The notes under the pieces are model-generated. The model was not told the origin of the DNA. It was given only the letters and a program-made list of their open reading frames with translations, and ran no database searches. Positions 46,915-58,102 of a stretch of DNA of 64,000 nt are shown one piece after another. The position numbers were made by a program, and so were the translations under genes. Within the stretch, counting starts at the first letter, position 1. Every line of letters begins with the position of its first letter. This DNA is from Colletotrichum lupini (taxonomy: Eukaryota > Ascomycota > Sordariomycetes > Glomerellales > Glomerellaceae), in contig NC_064682.1 in the NCBI RefSeq assembly GCF_023278565.1, positions 2,604,001 to 2,668,000 on the forward strand. The letters run 5' to 3'.

Positions 46915-48930
46915 AGTAGAGCTACAAAGATCGATACGAGAGCACGAGGAATGAAGCCAGAGGAGAGAAAGCCGGCTTGCCAAGGCACTGAGATATGCGT
47001 GCGCGACCCTGTCGGACCTCCTGAGTCGGTATGATATAGCTGCCAACACCGGCGCCGAGATTCAGACCGGGGAAAGCCTCGAGCGATCGTGGCTATTTTC
47101 GCTGAAATTCTGCATGAATCTCGAAATACGAGTAGTGGAAATCAATTGAGGCAAAACGGGGAAGGGCAGCGCGCGGTAGTGATCTTGTAAAGCCAAGCCG
47201 CGACCTCCAGCAAGAGATCGGCTGGTGAGAAAGACCGCCTGTAATGATGGGACGTAGAGGATATGTAGACCCGGGGCCGTCATCGGCGAGGGCCACTAGC
47301 CACATCTCGGTGCGATCGATTTCGCCTGGACTGGGTATGCCGTATACTTTGGGTTTTACCTGCCAAGAGACCAAACCTCGACCGCTATCACAGCGGTGAC
47401 CTGTTTCAGCCGCAAAGTATAAAAGAGGCTAGAGTCGCTTGGATAAGAAAAGAGAGTCGAGGCAAGGTCGTTTAGGATTCTCGCGAGGGAGGCCCCCCCG
47501 GCAACAACTACTCTTTTGGTAGTGGCAATACGAGAGGTGATGGTGACGGGACTTCCGGCCTCGAGGACCTCGATGGGACGTAGAAAGATTTGTATATCCT
47601 AGCTGGCGGTTCTTATGCCAGAGTCACGCCACAATGTACTCTCTATGGCCCGGGGTGTGAGGTATTGCCTGATGTGACGCTCGCGAACAGACTAAGTCAG
47701 TAATTGCCAGGGCTATAATGCTCGAGTGTTGACAAGTATTGCCTTTCTCAGAACAGGAGCCACCCGAGTCCTTTACCATATCGATGAGAGAAGCTTTTTA
47801 AGCAAATTGTCCTTCAATGGGTGCTATATTAGCTTAGGTTGGCGGCATTAGTGCCGCTAAGGTAGTTCCTATGGCGTGTTGCTGAAAGACAGATGCATGC
47901 CGTAGGTGCTCAGGTACCACAGAGCGACCGTACTCTAGCCGGGGGACCCGTGAAAAAGACCGCGGACTCTGCGGGGGCCGACCTCGAAGTACTCCTAAAA
48001 AGGGTCGTAGTCTGGCAAGTAGAGGAGAAGCGTTTCTCCCAAATCCTAGCAGTTAGGCATTATCCAGACGCGCTCATTTTCAGGCCAAGCCTTCTAAATA
48101 ATATAGTAGAACAGTCTCAGATAAGCGGCTAAGCCGCAGATATGGTTAACCACCGGCCTTGCAATAACCAGGGTCAATTAATCGTAACGCTCCTCCAAGA
48201 GGAATACAAACATCGCCGAGAGTTCGTTCTTGACACAGTGGGCCTCGTTAACTATAATGCGATGCCCAAAGGGAACTTTAGTCAGGTGCAAGGAAAATGT
48301 ACATTGAAGGTGAGAATGGTGTACAGAAGACCCAGACACTGAATAGGAGCTGGATCAGTTATGAATGGCATTCGGTCCCGGGGACATGGTTTATGTGTGA
48401 ATGGAGCAGTTTTGCGGAAATGAGAGACATGTTGTATGTGTGATGAAGGGAGAGAAGCTCCAAGGCCAAGGCTGGGGATATAATTGGACTGAGGCCCACC
48501 ACCGCGCTCAGCTATTGTAGAGGGGGTATTACCATAAACAAATCCTCAGGACCACCAGACGCCTGGGATCCATAATATTGGTGGGCTTTTTTCCTTGACC
48601 GAACATAAACAGAAGCTGTTGGTCTGTAATAAGGGAATATAAATACTTGACAGAATTTATCAATTGCTTCTTCATGTCTCTTTATGACTCTAACTTATCT
48701 ATGGGTTTGTCCCGAATCGTTCTTGTTCTTTGTCGAATTCAGCTTGTGTGCTCTTGTGATTGCCAGATTGTCCGCAATGCACCTCTACCCAGCAAAGCCA
48801 GCAAACCAAGCCCCAACCGATACCACCCAAACACCGAATAACAAAGACCAAACCAAATGAACATGAAAGCATTCCTCCGCACCATTCCTATGATTGATTT
48901 ATCAGAAGCCATTCCTTGTAAGCGGTTAGT
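46915..48930. other. Spacer, no gene recognised
   Basis: May contain 5' exons of the cysteine-cluster gene up to about 47.4 kb (- strand). Elsewhere only short frames, the longest about 80 codons at 47893-48132 (+), without domain character. Confidence 0.45.
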
Positions 48931-49818
48931 TCACATGCGACGCAGCTCCGTCATGAGCCCCGCTTCACGAGACGTAGCCTTGATAAGATCCCATTGCAGA
49001 GCCACCTTCTCGTCCTGAGATCTAGCAAGCAGAGAGTGAAGAGCCTCGTTCTCAGCGCGCAGCTTATTGACCTCAAGTCGCATCTTCTCAATGGCAGCGC
49101 TCTGGTCGTTGTTCTTGGGAGTTGCACCAGAGGCAATGGGGCTTTGCTGAATTCTAGCAGACGGAACATTATCGTACCGAGCTCCAAGAACCGGGTTCTT
49201 GGTGATCGGAGTTTTGGCGACCGGAGTCTTCTGGACAATAGTGGCGGAGGGACCGTTGTAGGGGAAGGCTGGGTTTTGCTTGAACGCACGGGCGAAGTCG
49301 CTCTCTCGAACAAAGTCGCTCAATCTGTCGAGGCTGCGAAGAAAGCGCTTGAGCTCTGTGACGGCAGTTGGCTTGCAAGAGTAAGGCTTTTCCTGATGGG
49401 CCCAACGTGCGTACAGAATGGTACCTATGACACCACCAATGTCCTTGCCGCAGAAAGGGACGCAGCGAAATGTACCCAGGCGAATGAGCTTCTCCATAGC
49501 GAGATCCCAGGCACATTCAGTCACACTGCCAAAGATGGATTCCGGGTTCTCGGCAACCCACAGGGCTAGAGTGATAAGGTCATGGCCGCGATTCGCAATG
49601 ACGATCTTGCGATCAATGTCGCCTTGCACCGCCTCGTCTTGCTTCTCATAGCGGTCGCAGACAATATTGATGAATGCCATTTCGGTTTTTGGGGTCGGCG
49701 TGCCGTTCTCATTCAAACTCTCCTTGAACCTTAGGCCCGGGAAGGTCTTGAGCGATTCGTACCATTGAGGCTTAGCTTCAGACTGAGAGGTCTTGGGGTT
49801 GGAGGATTTGTTGGCCAT
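48931..49818 (-). CDS. Coiled-coil protein of unknown family, paralogue 1
   Basis: A single-exon 295-residue protein from the ATG at 49816-49818 (MANKSSNPK). An N-terminal helical region of about 160 residues starts WYESLKTFPGLRF and contains VIANRGHDLITLALWV. A low-complexity proline/threonine linker follows (TPVAKTPITKNP). The C-terminus is a coiled coil of about 60 residues (IEKMRLEVNKLRAENEALHSLL). There is no signal peptide or membrane segment. The same architecture, the W-x(n)-F-x-GL-x-F start and an IANRG motif recur in the next gene (51009-51977), so the two look like diverged duplicates in tandem. I recognise no family. SINE-like repeats lie around the pair. Confidence 0.75.
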   Translation of the reverse strand: MANKSSNPKTSQSEAKPQWYESLKTFPGLRFKESLNENGTPTPKTEMAFINIVCDRYEKQDEAVQGDIDRKIVIANRGHDLITLALWVAENPESIFGSVTECAWDLAMEKLIRLGTFRCVPFCGKDIGGVIGTILYARWAHQEKPYSCKPTAVTELKRFLRSLDRLSDFVRESDFARAFKQNPAFPYNGPSATIVQKTPVAKTPITKNPVLGARYDNVPSARIQQSPIASGATPKNNDQSAAIEKMRLEVNKLRAENEALHSLLARSQDEKVALQWDLIKATSREAGLMTELRRM

Positions 49819-50221
49819 CTTGGGTGTTGATTCTTTCAAGAACGAGTTAGTCCTGCGAATTCACCGAACCTCGAAGCTTGTCGAGTAGTTGTTACCTTAA
49901 TATTAAGCAACGCTGCTGGAGAAGAAGCAAAGCGTGAAGTGACGCGCTCTCTTTCCGATCCGAGGTGTGCTCAGGAATCGGGATGTGCAAGGAAGAGGAA
50001 AGCAGTGCACGACAGGGGTGTCAGAGATGGATGGATTGCAAAGTAAGGTAAAGTACAGCAAAGATGAGGAAGGCGAAGTGATGAGTTGACGCGACTTTCC
50101 CTGGCCCGGATTGCGGAATTGGAATGGGGAAAGAAGAGACAGGATTTAGATGGAGGATGAAGAGGAAAGTATAGCGCAAGAAAGTCGGCAGAGATGGAGG
50201 ATGTGCAATGTAAACAAAAGA

Positions 50222-50253
50222 GGGGGGGGGGGGGGGGGGTAAGGGGGGGGGGG
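50222..50253 (+). repeat. Poly-G tract, potential G-quadruplex
   Basis: A run of 18 G, then TAA, then 11 G, followed by TTGGGG. It lies about 400 bp upstream of the - strand paralogue 1, so it is a C tract in that gene's promoter side. Exact length may be affected by sequencing error. Confidence 0.7.
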
Positions 50254-50377
50254 TTGGGGAATGTGGCTCGACGCGACGCGACGGTCAGTGTGAATATACG
50301 CGACGGGGGATATGATTCATTGGGAAGGAGCCATACGGTCACCGGATATGGTCTATAAGTCAGAAGGTTGCTAAAAT

Positions 50378-50518
50378 TGTCACCCATCGGATGAGGAGAT
50401 GCCTTTGGCGTAATAGTTAGGACTGCCCACTCCCGACCTCAGCGCTAGGTAATTGACCCCGGTGGCTTTCTATTTTCTTGAGGTCATGAGTTCGATTCAT
50501 GCATAGTGACTCTTTTTT
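50378..50518 (+). repeat. tRNA-derived SINE-like repeat, copy 1
   Basis: Starts TGTCACCCATCGGATG. Then comes an A box-like TTGGCGTAATAGTTAGGA, a shared core (CACTCCCGACCTCAGCGC and TAATTGACCCCGGTGGC), a B box GAGTTCGATTC and TTTTTT as a Pol III stop at 50513-50518. The same sequence occurs inverted at 52326 and 53048. Confidence 0.65.
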
Positions 50519-51008
50519 CTATTCTCGCCCTTTCTTTTTCCACCTACTCGTCTGGCTGTGACATTGTGAGCCTCGACGTAGACCCAGAGATGCCTCCAAG
50601 GTAGGGTAGCTGACTTGGGTGCTTCAGTAAACAGATGAACAAGCATTCTTCCCATACTCCACGCGGTTATTATGGAAAAAGACAGACACTCGCTAGTTGG
50701 ATTCATCCTCGTTACTATAGACGACGAGAGGCAGAAGGGATGAGCTGGTACTTTTGAGCAGCAGACGGCGATGGCCTCGGGCAAGTGTCATTATTACTAG
50801 AGCTAGAATCCTTACTAGGACTCTTTTTTCCAGAGCATCTTCCATCCAGAGTACTCATTACAAGTTATTGGAACATCATCAGGTGCAGAAGGATAATCTC
50901 ATTTAACGGATCGATTCACTAAAGACATGAAACTGCCTCCCAACTCAATCATCCAGTCCCTGCCTCACTCCATCCTCTGCGCTGATATTGGCTCTCTGGA
51001 GCCTCCAC

Positions 51009-51977
51009 TTACCAAATACGGCGGCGGGCCTTCTTTGCCTCGTCGAGCTCAGTGCGCAGAGCTTCGTTGACAGTCTCGAGAGTCTCCTGCTCTTCAAGCC
51101 GGGCTATGTTGGCGTTTCGGAGAGCAGCCAGCTCCTCGGACCTCGCCTGAGCCGCCTGGAGGGCTTCTTGGGACTTGGCCTGGGAAGCACGGAGCTGAGA
51201 GCCCAAGTCCTGGATTCTCTTGTTGACGTCCTCCTGATTGCTCTGCATGGCCTGCTCCTGCTTGGCTATTATACGTTAGTGAAATGCCTCAGAGCACGAC
51301 TTCGATCCAGTAGCAACAGGTAACTCACCCGACTCACTCTTGGGATGAGGACGGTACGGCAGACTCATCTTGTTGCCGGAAGAGGCGTTGGAAGAAGAGG
51401 TGACGGAAGGCTTATTGGGATGAGGTCGAAGCGGCAGGGAGAATTGGTTGTCGGCAGGCGCATTGGGCTCGAAAGAAGTAGAAACCCTCATCTTGCGTTC
51501 GTCGAGAACTGCGATCCACTCGTCGAGGGTGGCGAGGAAAGCCTCAACGACGGGGTTGGGCTCTTCGATGCTGGTATTGTTGGCTCTGAGGTTCTGGATG
51601 CGGGCGCGAATGATTCGGTCAACGACGAAAATGACCGAATCAATTCCGAGCTCACTGGAGTCCTCCCACTCACGGGAAGGGCCAGAATCCTCAGCAAGGC
51701 GGGTGAGGGCAGCGCCGTACAATGTGCTGAAGTTCGCATGTTTGCCGGAGATGTACAGATTGATGATGGCGCGGAAGAGAACATTGCCGCGATTGGCAAT
51801 GTAGTGCTGACGAAGAGCAATGTGGTCCCTTCCATGGACAGAATCGTTGTGGCTGAACAGCTTTAGATAGGCGGCATTGACTCTGCGGTTGAATAGAGGA
51901 GCATCGCCTTCAATGTAGAAGTCGAGGCCTGAAAAGTCCAGGATCGCCTTTACCCAAGGGCGATTATTGGGGGGCAT
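51009..51977 (-). CDS. Coiled-coil protein of unknown family, paralogue 2
   Basis: Exons 51329-51977 and 51009-51265 join in phase over a 63-nt intron (GTGAGT donor, CACTAAC branch, ATAG acceptor) to 301 residues. An N-terminal helical region starts WVKAILDFSGLDF and contains HYIANRGNVLFRAI. A serine/proline linker follows with a repeated LPLRPHPNKP / LPYRPHPKSE unit. The C-terminus is a strong coiled coil rich in Gln, Ala and Glu (QALEETLETVNEALRTELDE-type heptads). A GTAAGT overlaps the final Trp-stop, so a further exon is possible. Layout and shared motifs match paralogue 1. Function unknown. Confidence 0.75.
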
Positions 51978-52325
51978 TCTGCTTCTTTGTGGTGGTAGCT
52001 GATGATGTTATTTTTCTTGCTACCAACTGTCTTGTGTGGGAGTCAGAAGAAGGAGAAGGAAAAGAAAAAGGGCAAAGGCGGAGGAGTGGAAGTCTTCGAT
52101 GCTAGGAGAAAGTCGGTCGCTTCCTTCCCAGTTTGTGACAGTTAGGATTATTAGAAATTTCTTCGCGTGGGCGGCTGGAAGTTCACGTTCTTCCCTGGTG
52201 AGAGAACCTTGGACGAACTTCAAGTGGGCCGCAAGAATACGACGATATCAAAGATGAAGGAAAACATATTTCATTGCCTCATAGACATCGCGAGGTGAAT
52301 TCCGCCAAAACTAGAATTAACAAGG

Positions 52326-52446
52326 GGATTCGAACTCATGACCTCCAAAAATAGAAAGCCACCGGGGTCAATTACCTAGCGCTGAGGTCGGGAGTGAGCA
52401 GTCCCAACTATTACGCCAAAGGCATCTCCACATCCGATGGGTGACA
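52326..52446 (-). repeat. tRNA-derived SINE-like repeat, copy 2
   Basis: The - strand reads TGTCACCCATCGGATG, TTGGCGTAATAGTTGGGA, the shared core and a canonical B box, GAGTTCGAATCC. It differs from copy 1 at a handful of positions, and the sequence beyond the B box is unrelated to that of copy 1. Confidence 0.65.
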
Positions 52447-53047
52447 GATGAGAGGAATAGTTCTCACATATAGGCTCGAAGCGAGATTCCTGAGGCTTCA
52501 TTCGCAGCCCACAAATCTATTCGCGTCTTCAAAACCGGCAGGTATTACCCTACTTTTCTTCAGTAGTCGGAAAGTCAATTTTACGGCCCACTTTAACCTC
52601 CTGCTACATAACGACGCATTCATTCATACAGATTTTCATGCCTCTATTTTGCCTTGAGAGAGAAGGACCACCGTCAGCTCTGATGTCATATCTCGCAAAT
52701 ACTAGTTCTACAGCGTATTTGCAGCCCAAAGCCATGATAACAGATCATGAAACAAAGAAAAACCTAATGAGGGTGCCAAATAGACCATGATGGCGTGAAT
52801 CGTTGAAGCTGATAGATCAGAGATGTGGAGGAAAGGCGGGTGGGTGATACGACGAAGAAATATGTGGAAAGAGCGAGTTAATATAGAGACGGAACTCGAG
52901 GCCGCCCTTGGAAGCCATCGTCAGGGCTTGAGAGGATATTCATGAGAAATCAACGTTTTGCTCAATAGTTGACAGGGCCTACGGGGCAAGCTACGTTCTC
53001 AACCCACGAGCTTCCTTTGACCTAGAAACTGAAAGTCTATCTCATAG

Positions 53048-53185
53048 AAAAATGAGAGTCTGAAGGAGGGATTGAACCTCGGACTCCAAAAATAGAAGCC
53101 ACCGGGGTCAATTACCTAGCGTTGAGGTCGGGAGTGGGCAGTCCCAACTATTGCGCCAAAGCATCTCCGCGTCCGATGGGTGACA
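53048..53185 (-). repeat. tRNA-derived SINE-like repeat, copy 3
   Basis: The - strand reads TGTCACCCATCGGACG, TTGGCGCAATAGTTGGGA, the shared core, the B box variant GGTTCAATCCC and a TTTTT stop. Slightly more diverged than copies 1 and 2. Confidence 0.65.
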
Positions 53186-54088
53186 GATGGAGAGCAAAAG
53201 TTGTACATATGGCCTTGCGGCGACACAGTGTATCCACGAATACTGGCAGTGAAGGGAGGATAACAGTTCTATCGCATGCTGACAGATATTCCCCAGCTAA
53301 TATTTTCCTCTGATCGAAACCCTCCATGCAGGCATGAACCTTGTGCTGCCCTCGCTTTGTTAGACGTGATGACTTTGATGAGACGCCTTATTTCGAGCAC
53401 CGGTTCGCTATCTACCTTACCTTAGTATGATACCTCGGCATGCCTGATTACTCGCCTGGAGCTCTCTCTTGGATTGATGGTTCGTCGTCTGGAGGAGAAG
53501 GTTTGCGGGCGCGATTATGTAATGACCCCTGTTTCCACAATGGTATTCCAACTACATCCCTTCGCGTTGCGACAATTCCTTCGCTGCCTCCAACTCGGGA
53601 AGTTTTCTTTGATTGAGTTCTTCTTTACAATACAATTCGGTTTAAAAGAAAATGGCTCTGTTTTAGCACCAGGGACCACCGTTCACGATGCCGAGATGTG
53701 TCCCTGTCCCGCCAAGGCCGTGCCCAGACTTCCAAGTCTCCGCTCACCACTCATTTTCCGTTCTGATTCTCGCACATCTCGAGGCAAATGAAGCACTAAG
53801 ACGTGGGATTGGAACCAAGACCACGACCATTGTCATGACACCTTCGATAAGATGCTTGGCAGTGCGGGGAAGCTGGCTTGCAGCGTTTGGCCTGCGAATG
53901 GGGCACAATATGAAAGTGAGGGAGGTGTTTTCCTACGTTCTTTTCTGCGAAGCCTAGAAGTTCTATAAATTTTCCTCATTTCCCGTTGGATTATCTTGAA
54001 ACTCAGCTTTTTTGGAATCCAAGCTCAAGCTTACTGTCAAAGATTTGCCATCGCCGTCTCGTAAACCTTCTCGGCCACTCCCGCTGCC

Positions 54089-55814
54089 ATGAAACTCTCT
54101 TTGTTGAACCGAAAGGCTGAGCCAGATGCCAAAGATCCCACTTTTGTCCCGATTGAAGTTAAAGAGGCTCTCAAAGTTGCTCCCGAGGTTTAAGATTATG
54201 CTGGCGCGCATGCGAAGTATGACCCAACCGAGATCGCCCTGGTGCGTCGTCTTGACTGGATGATCATGCCTATACTATGGTAAGAAGGCCTTTCCACCCG
54301 GATTTGGATATCTGCCTCTACTGAAGAAACTTTAAGGTTCATGTACTGGCTCAATTACTTAGTGAGAATACTCCAACTCCAAGACCTCTCAGCATGCATT
54401 TCTGACCTACGTGCAAGGACCGCAACGCCATTGCCCTAGCCAGACTCAACACCCTCGAAGAAGACCTCAATCTCACCTCGACAGAATACCAAACATGCGT
54501 CTCGATACTCTTTGTCGGATACGTCATCGTCGGTATCCCCGCAAACATGGTCGTGACGCGAGTCCGCCCAAGCCTGTGGATGAGCTCCTGCATGGCCGTC
54601 TGGGCCATCATTAGTGCCCTCACGGCAGTCAGCCAGAATTACACGGGCTTACTGCTCACTCGCTTCTTCCTCGGCATCACCGAAGCGCCTTACTATCCAG
54701 GTGCGCTATACGTGCTCGCTACGTTCTACACGCGTAAGGAGTTGGCGACGAGAATATCGATTCTGTATACTGGGAATATCCTAGCAACGGCCTTTGCTGG
54801 ATTAATTGCGCTTGGGACCTTCCAGATGCACGGCATGGTTGGTTGCGTCCCCTTAAAATCTGATGCTAATGTTTACAAGAGGGTAGGCCGGTATCGCGGG
54901 CTGGAGATGGCTTTTCATCATCCAGGGCGTAGTCACCCTCATCATCGCCATAATAGCCTTCTTCATCCTTCCCGATGAACCCCTCACTACGAGATGGCTA
55001 AGCCCAGAAGAGCGTATCCTAGCCAACGAGCGCATTTTGCGAGACACGGTCGGAAACACTGGCCAAACTACAACCTGGTCCGGTCTCCTTGAGGCTGCCA
55101 AAGATCCGAAGGTCTGGCTCTTCACTGCAATGCAACACTGTCATCTTGGCGCCAACGGGTTCAAGAACTTCTTTCCGACCGCGGTTGAGACTTTGGGTTT
55201 TGGTGAAACGATTACGCTAGTCCTCACTTGTCCTCCGTATCTTATTGCGGGAATAATATCGATTGCTTGGTCCTGGTCCTCTGGAAGATTCAATGAACGT
55301 ACTTGGTCAGTTTAAAACCAGCTGTCAGATTCGAGTGACGTACATGTTGATCATGAACAAAGGCACGTCACCATCGCAAAATCAATTGCAGTATTCGGCT
55401 TCATCCTCGGCTGTGCTACACTTAATACAGGTGCCAGATATTGTCAGCATTCCTCCCTCGAGACCTTCTAGGTGCTTTGCTAACCTCTCAGTCTCCATGG
55501 TTGTATTCTCTGTGGGGACATATGCAGTGAACTCAATCATACTGGGGTGGGTCTCGGCGACTTGCTCCCAGACGAAAGAGAAAAAGGCATCCTCCCTCGC
55601 CATCGTCAACTGCATCGCCGTCGCATCCTTCATCTGGACACCCTACATGTGGCCAAAGTCCGACGAGCCTCGATACGTCATGGCGATGTCTTCGAGCGCG
55701 GCGCTTAGCGTTGCGACTGCCATGGGCGCGTGGGCGATGCGGTTCTGGCTCAAGAATGAGAACAGGAAGATTCGGCAATCCGAGAACGAAAACGTTCTAT
55801 TTTATGCGTACTGA
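54089..55814 (+). pseudogene. MFS transporter, allantoate-permease (Dal5/ACS) type, with an early stop
   Basis: Exons 54089-54279, 54337-54361, 54418-54837, 54887-55305, 55363-55442 and 55492-55814 join in phase to 486 codons. The sequence follows the anion:cation symporter family: a YDPTE-type N-terminus, LDWMIMPILWFMYWLNYLDR, RLNTLEEDLNLTSTEY, RFFLGITEAPYYPGALY, GWRWLFIIQG and the C-terminal CIAVASFIWTPYMWP. It would import a small organic anion such as allantoate, nicotinate or a related compound. The sole defect is TAA at 54191-54193, codon 35, one C-to-T change from CAA. Every splice site and the remaining frame are intact, so this is a recent null allele, a sequencing error, or a gene using a later start. 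Convergent with the Zn2Cys6 gene, 75 bp between stops. Confidence 0.8.
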
Positions 55815-55889
55815 GGGGGGAGATGATAGGAGAGACATGCAGGACGCTTGGCACAAAGACATTGTTGATTATTTTTCGCCACATGTTTT

Positions 55890-58102
55890 TCAGCCTAGAC
55901 ACTCAATGACATAGCAATCCCTGAAGTACCCCTTCCCGTTGTAATCCCCAAACGCAGCGACGGGATGCCTGTTCACCAATTGCCACATCTCACAGTCCTC
56001 CTCGACTCCATCGATGGTCATCCTGATCGCCCGGCCCTTCCGTCTTTCCCTAAGCTCAAGCTCCAACGCTGATTTCAAGTAGACCCACGCAACAATGTCA
56101 GGACCAGTGAGACCTGAAGAAATTAGTCTTGGAAGCAGATAGTCGAGAACGGTGGTGATAAAGTTTGTGCCCTCGGACAAGCCTGCAGCCATCCTGAGCA
56201 GGACATCCACCCGAAGAACAGTGAATTGCTGCCGCTGTTGCATGTTCATGCCACAAACAATACCAAGAATGACCTTGGCGAGTGCATCTGTGCCCGAGGA
56301 CTGCACAGACGGGTCGAACAGAGACCGCAGGTAGCTGCACGTCATCCTACACACGAGATAAATCACGTACTCGAGAGCTTTTCTCGTGTCACCGAAACGG
56401 TAAGTGACAAAGGTCTCAAAAGTAGCGCCACTGATCAGATCCGAATCTGCCCCAAGATTGACGACCGGCATGTCGTGGTCGCAGAGCCCCTTGTGCCAGT
56501 TATCCAGCCGATGAGAAAACACATCGCACTGCCGCAATATCGTGTCAGGTGTGAGGTTCTCCTTGTGAAAGTCCTTGAGGCGCACATTACGGCGATCCGA
56601 TTCCCGGCCGAGGACAGACATAAGCCACAGTGCAACTTTCTCTGAAGCGCTATCGCCGTCTGCGGTCGTATCTTGGCTAAATGTAGCCTCCATCGCATAG
56701 CGTGCATGAAGGCCATGTAGCCTGAATAATATATCACGAATTGCGAGTTGCGGGTCTAGTAGACTCGAGACATCGTAATTGTCTACAACATTGCAGGTCG
56801 CTCGCGTCGGCAACATCATGAAACGAACATCGTAACGAAGCATACGCCAGGCTTTGAAGAGGTCGGGGATGGACGACGCGGCGAAGTCGAGCTTGGATGC
56901 GATGTCGTCCAGCCCGGTAGCGTGATTCCTGATGCCAAGGGCTGTGCCGGCTTCCAGCTCGTGGTAGGCAAGCAGCAAAGCGGCGCCCGCGAGCTCCTCG
57001 CCGCGGTAGTTTTCCACGTTCTGAAGTTGAGCTTGGAGGCCTCTGACCGCTGTGTCATAGTAGATCCAGACGCTGCTGTCGTCGCATACTCGACGGAGCA
57101 CGAGCGGGTCGATGGGAAGAGGTTGCGTCAGCTTGATGTTGCTGGCGGACAGAGCCAGGACCGCTGATCGGAAACAGCTGCTCTGGCGGAAGAGATTCGG
57201 AAAGGAGAGAGCAACTGGTATCAAAGGAAGGACGTTCCTGTCGAAGTGCTGAATAAGGACCTCTTCTAGAGGTATCGATAGCTGGCAGTCTGCCGTCGGT
57301 TCGCCTAGGGGAGATGAAGTGGACGTGGAAGACCCCGGAGACGAACGGTCGGTGACGAGGAACTCGTCCCACCCAGTCGTCAAAGCTGGGCTTGGCGCTT
57401 CCGCTACCGGTGCCGAGCTGTTTGGTACTCCACTTGTCAGCATCAACCGGTTGGCAGAATTTTCGAACATAGTAGGTTGCTCTATTCCGCTCGAGGTATT
57501 CCTTGGTCTGGCTACCTCCTGTTGTTGTTGAGGCGGATCTTGAATCGCGGAAGAAGCACCAGATGTGTCGAAAAGTGACCACGGTAAGGTGAAGGACCCA
57601 GCGAGCCAGCCCTCAGCATTCGCCGAGTGCCATGGAGGTATAGGTGCCAGGGCTGTAGCTGGCAACGCATCATCTCTCGCCGGCAATTCTATAACATCTT
57701 CCGGCGTTGATGACTCCCGAGCGACAGGGGACGGCTCCCCGATTGGCCCAATACGGCGTCGTTTCCTTCGCTCATCCTCAAGACGTAGAGCGGCCCATCT
57801 AGCTTCCTCAAACTTCCTCGAAGACTCGGCTGCTCGAGTGGTGACGTCTCTGAAGGTCACGGGACGCTCGTAGCCGCTGCACTTTACTCCTTTCTTCACG
57901 CAAGCGAGGCATTCTGGGCGTGTCTCGTCACACTGTTTACGAGTCAGTTGGAAGGTACTTTCACAAGACGGGGAACATGGCGAAGAAAGTAGAATGTCAC
58001 CGTGGGAAGTACGACCTTTCTTCTTTTCTTTTTGCAATTTTGACAACCCGTTCGCTTGCGGACAATATCAGTCTTTTTGGGGCGGGTAGAGTGGGATTCC
58101 AT
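55890..58102 (-). CDS. Zn2Cys6 fungal transcription factor
   Basis: Exon 1 58016-58102 and exon 2 55890-57932 give 709 residues. The first exon, easily missed at 29 codons, supplies GCQNCKKKRRK and the second begins CDETRPECLACVKKGVKC. Together they form a perfect C-x2-C-x6-C-x6-C-x2-C-x6-C binuclear zinc cluster (cysteines 20, 23, 30, 37, 40, 47). A frame continuing through the intron also has a Met at about 58046 but would lose half the cluster. A basic stretch (RRKRRR) and a Gln/Ser/Pro-rich linker follow. The large C-terminal helical region resembles the fungal-specific Fungal_trans_2-type domain. It should bind CGG-type sites in the nucleus. The adjacent MFS gene is a plausible but unproven target. 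Confidence 0.88.

Larger units (their letters stand above)
49819..51008. other. Spacer between the paralogues
   Basis: Holds the paralogue-1 promoter, a long G tract at 50222-50253 and one SINE-like copy at 50378-50518. No further gene recognised. Confidence 0.55.
51978..54088. other. Spacer with two SINE-like copies
   Basis: Contains the paralogue-2 promoter, the repeats at 52326-52446 and 53048-53185, and otherwise short frames without domain character. Similarity between the two repeat neighbourhoods continues past the repeat ends (GGGTGACAGATG and ACATATRG-type words), so a small segmental duplication is possible. Confidence 0.5.

Noticed and set aside
54089..58102. MFS gene and Zn2Cys6 regulator as a transporter/regulator module
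   Set aside because: They are convergent and share no promoter; the link is possible but nothing in the sequence demonstrates it.
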